Positions 58,414 to 64,000 of a stretch of 64,000 nt of DNA are shown in pieces. Location of the stretch: contig NC_071670.1 in assembly GCF_028554725.1 (NCBI RefSeq), positions 60,204,501 to 60,268,500 on the forward strand, read 5' to 3'. The notes under the pieces were generated by a model, which saw only the letters and a list, made by a program, of their open reading frames with translations, was not told the origin of the DNA and searched no databases. The number at the start of each line of letters is the position of its first letter. The stretch's first letter is position 1. Made by a program: the position numbers and the translations under genes. The stretch comes from Zeugodacus cucurbitae (Eukaryota > Arthropoda > Insecta > Diptera > Tephritidae).

Positions 58414-59357
58414 AAGGGTGATTTTTTAAGAGCTTGATAACTTTTAAAAAAAAAAAAACGCATAAAATTTGCAAAATCTCATCGGTTCTTTATTTGAAAC
58501 GTTAGATTGGTTCATGACATTTACTTTTTGAAGATAATTTCATTTAAATGTTGACCGCGGCTGCGTCTTAGGTGGTCCATTCGGAAAGTCCAATTTTGGG
58601 CAACTTTTTCGAGCATTTCGGCCGGAATAGCCCGAATTTCTTCGGAAATGTTGTCTTCCAAAGCTGGAATAGTTGCTGGCTTATTTCTGTAGACTTTAGA
58701 CTTGACGTAGCCCCACAAAAAATAGTCTAAAGGCGTTAAATCGCATGATCTTGGTGGCCAACTTACGGGTCCATTTCTTGAGATGAATTGTTCTCCGAAG
58801 TTTTCCCTCAAAATGGCCATAGAATCGCGAGCTGTGTGGCATGTAGCGCCATCTTGTTGAAACCACATGTCAACCAAGTTCAGTTCTTCCATTTTTGGCA
58901 ACAAAAAGTTTGTTAGCATCGAACGATAGCGATCGCCATTCACCGTAACGTTGCGTCCAACAGCATCTTTGAAAAAATACGGTCCAATGATTCCACCAGC
59001 GTACAAACCACACCAAACAGTGCATTTTTCGGGATGCATGGGCAGTTCTTGAACGGCTTCTGGTTGCTCTTCACCCCAAATGCGGCAATTTTGCTTATTT
59101 ACGTAGTCATTCAACCAGAAATGAGCCTCATCGCTGAACAAAATTTGTCGATAAAAAAGCGGATTTCACATTTCGAACCGAACACTGATTTTGGTAATAA
59201 AATTCAATGATTTGCAAGCGTTGCTCGTTAGTAAGTCTATTCATGATGAAATGTCAAAGCATACTGAGCATCTTTCTCTTTGACACCATGTCTGAAATCC
59301 CACGTGATCTGTCAAATACTAATGCATGAAAATCCTAACCTCAAAAAAATCACCCGT
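58414..59357 (-). mobile_element. DD41D mariner-like transposon, internally deleted (copy B)
   Basis: The ends AAGGGTGATTTTTTAAGAG (left, that is 3') and the inverted ACGGGTGATTTTTTTGAGG (right, 5') lie inside TA at 58412-58413 and 59358-59359. At 944 bp it is the longest of the three copies and keeps the complete catalytic and C-terminal region. The deletion affects only the N-terminal half, starting at almost the same point as in copy A. Confidence 0.92.
58521..59244 (-). pseudogene. DD41D mariner transposase, deleted remnant (copy B)
   Basis: The native start lies at 59244 (MNRLTNEQRLQIIEFYYQN). After SVRNV a deletion puts the rest out of frame. The long frame then starts at 59141. In that 206-residue stretch the first Asp is residue 4 (FSDEAH), the second 97 (QQDGATCH) and the third 139 (PLDYFLWG), so exactly 41 residues separate the second and third. 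The C-terminus ends with HLRRSRGQHLNEIIFKK and a stop. Loss of the helix-turn-helix region means it could not bind its ends. This copy gives the best reference for the C-terminal part. Confidence 0.9.
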
Positions 59358-59359
59358 TA

Positions 59360-59830
59360 TATATATAGTAAATACGCGCCATGCTGCAGCTGTGCACCAA
59401 CATATATAGTTATGTGTTTGTGTGTGTGTTTCGACAATATTTATTTTCCGCTGCATTACCAGGTATGATTAGCGTCTCTCTAGCGGCATACTTTGCCTTG
59501 TGGTTAGCCAGCTGCTGAAAATTAACACTTCTTTCCTTATAAAGGGTGATTTTTTAAGATTTTTTAGGTAAAAAACTGGTCTTTTTTAAATGACAAATTG
59601 ACTGATTTCAACCAATCAAAAGAATATTCAAGAATACTCAGTAAAAGTCAATCCGTCAATTTCTTGTTGAGTTATGAAGTGACCAATTATGAGAAAAGTC
59701 GTTTCGAGAAAAACGCGTTTAAAGTTACGACTATAGCGGCTTATACCTGCGAGCGCCGCTCTTTAAAACTGCCATTCATAAACTATTCAAGACACGACCT
59801 TACCGCTTTCACAGGGTATTTTTGAAAGTA
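59360..59830. other. Spacer between mariners B and C with a solo GGGTGATTTTTT end
   Basis: At 59540-59557, TA followed by AAGGGTGATTTTTTAAGA copies the family terminus, but no inverted partner is present before copy C. The 270 bp that follow (with GAGAAAAACGCGTTTAAAG at about 59708) is not from the transposase. It may be a non-autonomous derivative with a foreign interior whose other end was lost. An acceptor-donor word, ACCAG|GTATGA, lies at 59462/59463. Frames of 62 and 75 codons have no domain. Confidence 0.5.
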
Positions 59831-60763
59831 AAGGGTGATTTTTTAAGAGCAAAAGATTTTTTAAGTTATCAAACTTTTTTTAAAAAAAAAACGCATAAAA
59901 TTTGCAAAATCTCATCGGTTCTTTATTTGAAACGTTAGATTGGTTCATGACATTTACTTTTTGAAGATAATTTCATTTAAATGTTGACCGCGGCTGCGTC
60001 TTAGGTGGTCCATTCGGAAAGTCCAATTTTGGGCAACTTTTTCGAGCATTTCGGCCGGAATAGCCCGAATTTCTTCGGAAATGTTGTCTTCCAAAGCTGG
60101 AATAGTTGCTGGCTTATTTCTGTAGACTTTAGACTTGACGTAGTCTAAAGGCGTTAAATCGCATGATCTTGGTGGCCAACTTACGGGTCCATTTCTTGAG
60201 ATGAATTGTTCTCCGAAGTTTTCCCTCAAAATGGCCATAGAATCGCGAGCTGTGTGGCATGTAGCGCCATCTTGTTGAAACCACATGTCAACCAAGTTCA
60301 GTTCTTCCATTTTTGGCAACAAAAAGTTTGTTAGCATCGAACGATAGCGATCGCCATTCACCGTAACGTTGCGTCCAACAGCATCTTTGAAAAAATACGG
60401 TCCAATGATTCCACCAGCGTACAAACCACACCAAACAGTGCATTTTTCGGGATGCATGGGCAGTTCTTGAACGGCTTCTGGTTGCTCTTCACCCCAAATG
60501 CGGCAATTTTGCTTATTTACGTAGCCATTCAATCAGAAATGAGCCTCATCGCTGAACAAAATTTGTCGATAAAAAAGCGGATTTTCTGCCAACTTTTCTA
60601 GGGCCCATTCACTGAAAATTCGACGTTAGCTCGTTAGTAAGTCTATTCATGATGAAATGTCAAAGCATACTGAGCATCTTTCTCTTTGACACCATGTCTG
60701 AAATCCCACGTGATCTGTCAAATACTAATGCATGAAAATCCTAACCTCAAAAAAATCACCCGT
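59831..60763 (-). mobile_element. DD41D mariner-like transposon, internally deleted (copy C)
   Basis: The ends AAGGGTGATTTTTTAAGAG and inverted ACGGGTGATTTTTTTGAGG lie inside TA at 59829-59830 and 60764-60765. It is 933 bp, the same orientation as copy B and starts 471 bp after it. The 3' terminal region has about 20 extra bases relative to B. Both ends are intact. Confidence 0.92.
59954..60650 (-). pseudogene. DD41D mariner transposase, deleted and interrupted remnant (copy C)
   Basis: Start at 60650 (MNRLTNE), then a deletion with a different breakpoint from copies A and B: it retains FSEWALEKLAENPLFYRQILFSDEAHF on the catalytic side. A TGG-to-TGA change at about 60534 makes a stop after DEAHF. 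A 15-bp deletion between two TAG words at about 60142 removes FLWGY right after the third catalytic Asp. The rest matches copy B closely. Non-functional by three independent lesions. Confidence 0.88.
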
Positions 60764-62302
60764 TAGTAATTGCATGTACTCGTGTGTCTGTATGCTGGTT
60801 TGTGTGCGTTATCTGCCAGATTTCCATTGCACATGCGCAAGGTGTTTTAATTTGCCTCGCAAGCGCATTTCAAACATTTTTGTTTTCTTGTTTTTTTCTC
60901 GTATTCAGAGACGATTTATCTCCGTTGCTTTTGTAAGCTGTAATTTTATGAATTTATGCTTTCGCACTCGCTCCAAATCTACAATAAATTACAGAGATTT
61001 ATGCAAAATAGGAAAATGCTGGCAAATTTTTTTAGTTTTCACTGCGAAAATGTTGGCAGTTGGAAAATGGAATTTTGTAATTGAAATTTGAGAAATTTTT
61101 TTCACGCTTTTTGAAAGGTGAAGTAGCGACTCCAGTGAGTTTAAAAAATCTTTCTCTTAACTTTATAACCTCAAAAGTATTTAAGTCCTTGTCGGATCTA
61201 ACTGAAGCTCTTTGCTCTCTATTAAGTACTTGCCTTGTCTCGGTCCCACATTTTAGAGCAAATCTTTTATTGAATACCACTTTGTAAAATACCGGGGTGC
61301 TTAAAATGCTCTAGATAGAAGTTCAACCATGGCTTTAAGTTTGTGAAGTCAGACTATCTCTAAACCCTTAGAAAGCATCATAGATCTGGATATCTGAGTA
61401 AATATTAATATCTCTAGAGGATACTCAGAACATTTTGCCCAATCTTTTCCTACAAAATTATAAAATATCTCCAACTTAAGATCACTATAGTGATGTTGAC
61501 GATCTATACTTCAGATACTTAGCTTCGTAAAATTTCGAAAAAATTTTAATAAGTTCGAGTTCAGTAATCAAATCTCAAATATATTGTTCTGGAAGTCTGA
61601 ACTTGAGAAACTTCATACTCTTCTCACGAACTTAAAATCGTATGCTTTCGGTATTATGCACCGAAAAACTTCGGAAAAAATTTCCATGTTTTTGAAAAGC
61701 TCTTGAGTCTAACAATGTGCTTTACGACCCTCAAAATTTCCTTTTAAAAGTGATTTTATTACTTTCACACTAAAAATTTTTCAGTTTTTCTGACGAAAAC
61801 GTCAACCTCACTCAAATATAGGTTTCAAATTCCAATACCTCCTTATGTCCACATTTCAAATTCTTGCAGCTCATGCTAAATCTTTTTCTACTTCTGCACC
61901 TGTCGCAATTTCTTACATAAACCCATAAAACCAGCATACAATAAATGATTTACTCGATTAGCGTGGAAAAATCAATTTGTATTTGCTTGTGATTGCTGAA
62001 AAAAGATCGATATCGTTGTATTTATTACAATTTGCTGGAATTTCTAACATAATACCTGTCTGTCTGTCTAACTAACTATTTGTCTAGACCAGTCAAACGC
62101 GTTTATTCAAATGCAGATTATAAATACATAAGTGACATATCTACATTAGGGCGGTATTTAGTAGAATCAAATTACTAGAAAGAATAAATAAAAGAAAAAA
62201 GAAAGATAGTTTCAGTATGAAAATCCTTAAATGTACAGAAGAAGATATAAAATATCGATTTCGAACTCAATTGGAGTTATAAAGTTGAGGTTTTTCATAC
62301 TG

Positions 62303-62315
62303 AGGTCAAAGGTCA
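62303..62315 (+). promoter_or_regulatory. Perfect DR1 nuclear-receptor element
   Basis: AGGTCA-A-AGGTCA, two perfect half-sites in direct repeat spaced by one base. HNF4 and RXR/USP-partnered or COUP-type receptors bind this arrangement. A 13-bp exact match is expected far less than once in 64 kb of AT-rich sequence, but function is not shown. Confidence 0.45.
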
Positions 62316-62448
62316 AACTATTTTGGCATTGAAATTAGACATATTCGATTATAATTAGCACCAGTTTTTCATAGATATAGTTAATTCAGAGAATAAATTT
62401 CGAAATTTGTTAGAAAAAATTAAAAAATCAGTTTTTCTAGTTTACATA

Positions 62449-62595
62449 GGGTGATCCTAAATTTTGACCAGGCCTCAAACATGACTGATTGAGGCCAGAA
62501 TATTTATGCTTCTTATTTGTTCATATTATTATCGTTAAAGTTCAGAAAAAAATTCTTTCCTTACATAAATTTTTTCACACATTTAAGAACCACCC
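62449..62595. mobile_element. Candidate MITE, 147 bp
   Basis: The left end GGGTGATCCTAAATTT and inverted right end GGGTGGTTCTTAAATG match at most positions, and TA flanks both (62447-62448, 62596-62597). Non-coding. The GGGTG start differs from the DD41D family inside (no T run), so this is another family. There is no second copy in the window. Confidence 0.5.
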
Positions 62596-64000
62596 TACTG
62601 TGACTGCATACAATTTTCAATTGCAATATTTTCTGTTTGAAAAATATTAAAATTCCATTACAACTTTTTAAAGTCACTTGCTGAGTTGCGTGTTTACTTT
62701 TGATTTTCTTATGCACTTGTGGCACGTTTTATAGCCACAGCATAGCTGAACTAGTCGCTAGCTGCTGCTAGCTATTGTTGTTGTTGTTGTAGGTGCCTAA
62801 GAACAAGTTGCAAATTAAGTATTCAAAGCACGATTTCCGTCCTTGACATATTCCTGCTATTCGGCGAGCAAGGCACTAAAATCCAAAGCGGCTGCTTATG
62901 AGTGTGTGTGTGTCTCCCTGTGTGTGGAGACAACGCGTTTCTGAACGCGGCGACTGCTAAGCTATTAAAATGACTAGATATAATGCTGTTGCGACGGCGT
63001 TCATTGGCTACCGGCCACATGCAGTTATGCAGTCGCTAGTTTGGCTTGGCGCGAATCTCCGCGTCAGCGCGTTGCATGCAACATAGACGTATGCAACAAG
63101 TGGCCGGTTGGTTGGCTAGCCGGCACAGGCCGACCACCTGCAGTTTGCACCAGCACTTTACCGGCTCTGCCTCTATGCCTATGATTATGCCTTGTGGCAT
63201 GCCGCGACGTGTTTATTTCTGCAATAATTTTTTTTTTCACTTTTTAATTTCTTTTCTTTTTTTTGCATTTTCTTTATGCTTCAGCGCTACCGCATTTCTG
63301 CCACGCCACGCCAGCCGGTAGTCGCCGTCTGCTTGGCCTTTTATTTCCACTGCTCTTCAACGATTTAACGTTGGCAATATATAATGCATTTCGCCATTGT
63401 GGCAAGTTGCTACCCATCTATGCCATAATGCCATAATGTCAGAATGCCACATTGACCATAAAATAAGTGTTGCTGACACATTATCATAGACGCATTTGTG
63501 TGCGCACGCCATTGTTTATGTTGCAAGTGCGCTTTGTTGCCAGACAGCAACATCTTGGTGGCGTATCATCAACACCTTCTGCCACACAATGATCTTAGAT
63601 GGTACTTCTTGGCTTTTATGCGTTTTGTGGCAAGCTTTTGTATGTGCAACTTGCATATATATGTATGTGTGTTCAACCAGAGTTGCATTGCTGAAATGTC
63701 TTCTGCTTTGTTTATGCGTTGTTTAATTTCAATGGCAACAACAATTTACGCGCGCATTCATTGTTTGACCGTTTCGACACGCTCGAAAAATTTCTATGGA
63801 ACAATCGTTGCAATGGCAGGAGTTACAAATAAAAATAACAGAACTTTTTCAAATGGTTTCTGGTGAACGGAAAAAGGTTAGAAGGCTGCTTTGAATACGT
63901 ATGCATTTATATAAGGTTGTTTTGAAATTTTCTAAGCAGAAGAATCTGGTTCCAATATTTTCGATATCATTATTTCGATTTCATATATATTTGCACTTCA

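Larger units (their letters stand above)
60766..64000. other. Gene-free stretch with a DR1 motif and a candidate MITE
   Basis: Frames of 60-122 codons at 60732-61287, 62823-63321 and 63496-63866 overlap in several frames, lack domains and have no splice context. The first begins inside copy C's terminal repeat. A TTG run lies at 62776-62790. A DR1 site and a candidate MITE are listed separately. Confidence 0.45.

Noticed and set aside
1..64000. CRISPR arrays, operons, bacterial-type genes
   Set aside because: The regular-spaced repeats seen are eukaryotic tandem repeats with degenerate units. Composition, MITEs and LINEs show insect nuclear DNA; no prokaryotic genes present.
1..64000. tRNA genes
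   Set aside because: Scanned for GGTTCGAAnCC-like B boxes; the few GGTTCGAA words (10209, 51430) lack an A box and cloverleaf context.

Overview
The window is 64 kb of AT-rich animal nuclear DNA with no host protein-coding gene, tRNA or rRNA that I can support. The setting points to a higher dipteran, most likely a tephritid fruit fly (Bactrocera, Zeugodacus, Ceratitis or Rhagoletis type). The reasons are the long T-rich intergenic or intronic sequence, many TACATA, TTG/CAA (opa-like) and GT/CA microsatellites, mini-me-like and Helentron-type non-autonomous repeats, DD41D mariner copies, and RNase H-bearing LINE fragments with (AACCT)n-like 3' tails. Genus is inference; nothing here fixes it. 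Open reading frames outside the transposable elements are short, often overlap on both strands, are rich in low-complexity residues and look like chance.

Layout. 1-1 kb: degenerate alternating tandem repeat. 1.9-3.2 kb: A/T low complexity. 3.2-9.6 kb: unique non-coding DNA with a snap-back TA-flanked MITE (6965-7175) and a possible splice-type signal (8713/8714). 9.6-10.9 kb: a mini-me-like element split by a deleted DD41D mariner. 11-18.4 kb: unique DNA with a 100-bp tandem repeat at 13 kb and GA tracts. 18.4-21.3 kb: two neighbouring pogo-like MITEs and a mariner-type MITE. 23.6-24.4 kb: a dense field of TATCGATA-type motifs. 26.5-27 kb: a second alternating A-B-A-B tandem repeat. 29.4-38 kb: a retroelement-rich stretch with four fragments of RNase H-type LINEs, an RTE fragment nested in one of them with an 8-bp target-site duplication, and a degenerate host duplication flanking another. 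38.2-47.6 kb: unique DNA with a strong recursive (zero-length exon) splice signal at 38343/38344, a fold-back, a second TATCGATA cluster and long GT and GAT microsatellites. 47.6-48.3 kb: a Helentron-type non-autonomous element. 50.3 kb: a third pogo-like MITE. 53.6-54.6 kb: A/T minisatellite. 57.1-60.8 kb: a mini-me-like copy and two further deleted DD41D mariners in the same orientation. The remainder is unique DNA with one candidate MITE.

How the parts fit together. The absence of exons over 64 kb together with plus-strand recursive splice-like signals (best at 38343; weaker at 8713 and 59462) suggests the window may lie inside one very long intron of a plus-strand gene. This is a hypothesis that RNA-seq could settle. 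The mobile DNA is all decayed: every DD41D copy has lost its N-terminal DNA-binding region, every LINE is 5'-truncated, and most MITEs are single degenerate copies. The nesting order (mariner in mini-me; RTE in LINE; LINE cluster between duplicated host segments) gives a small relative chronology. I found no undescribed operon-like or defence-like system here.
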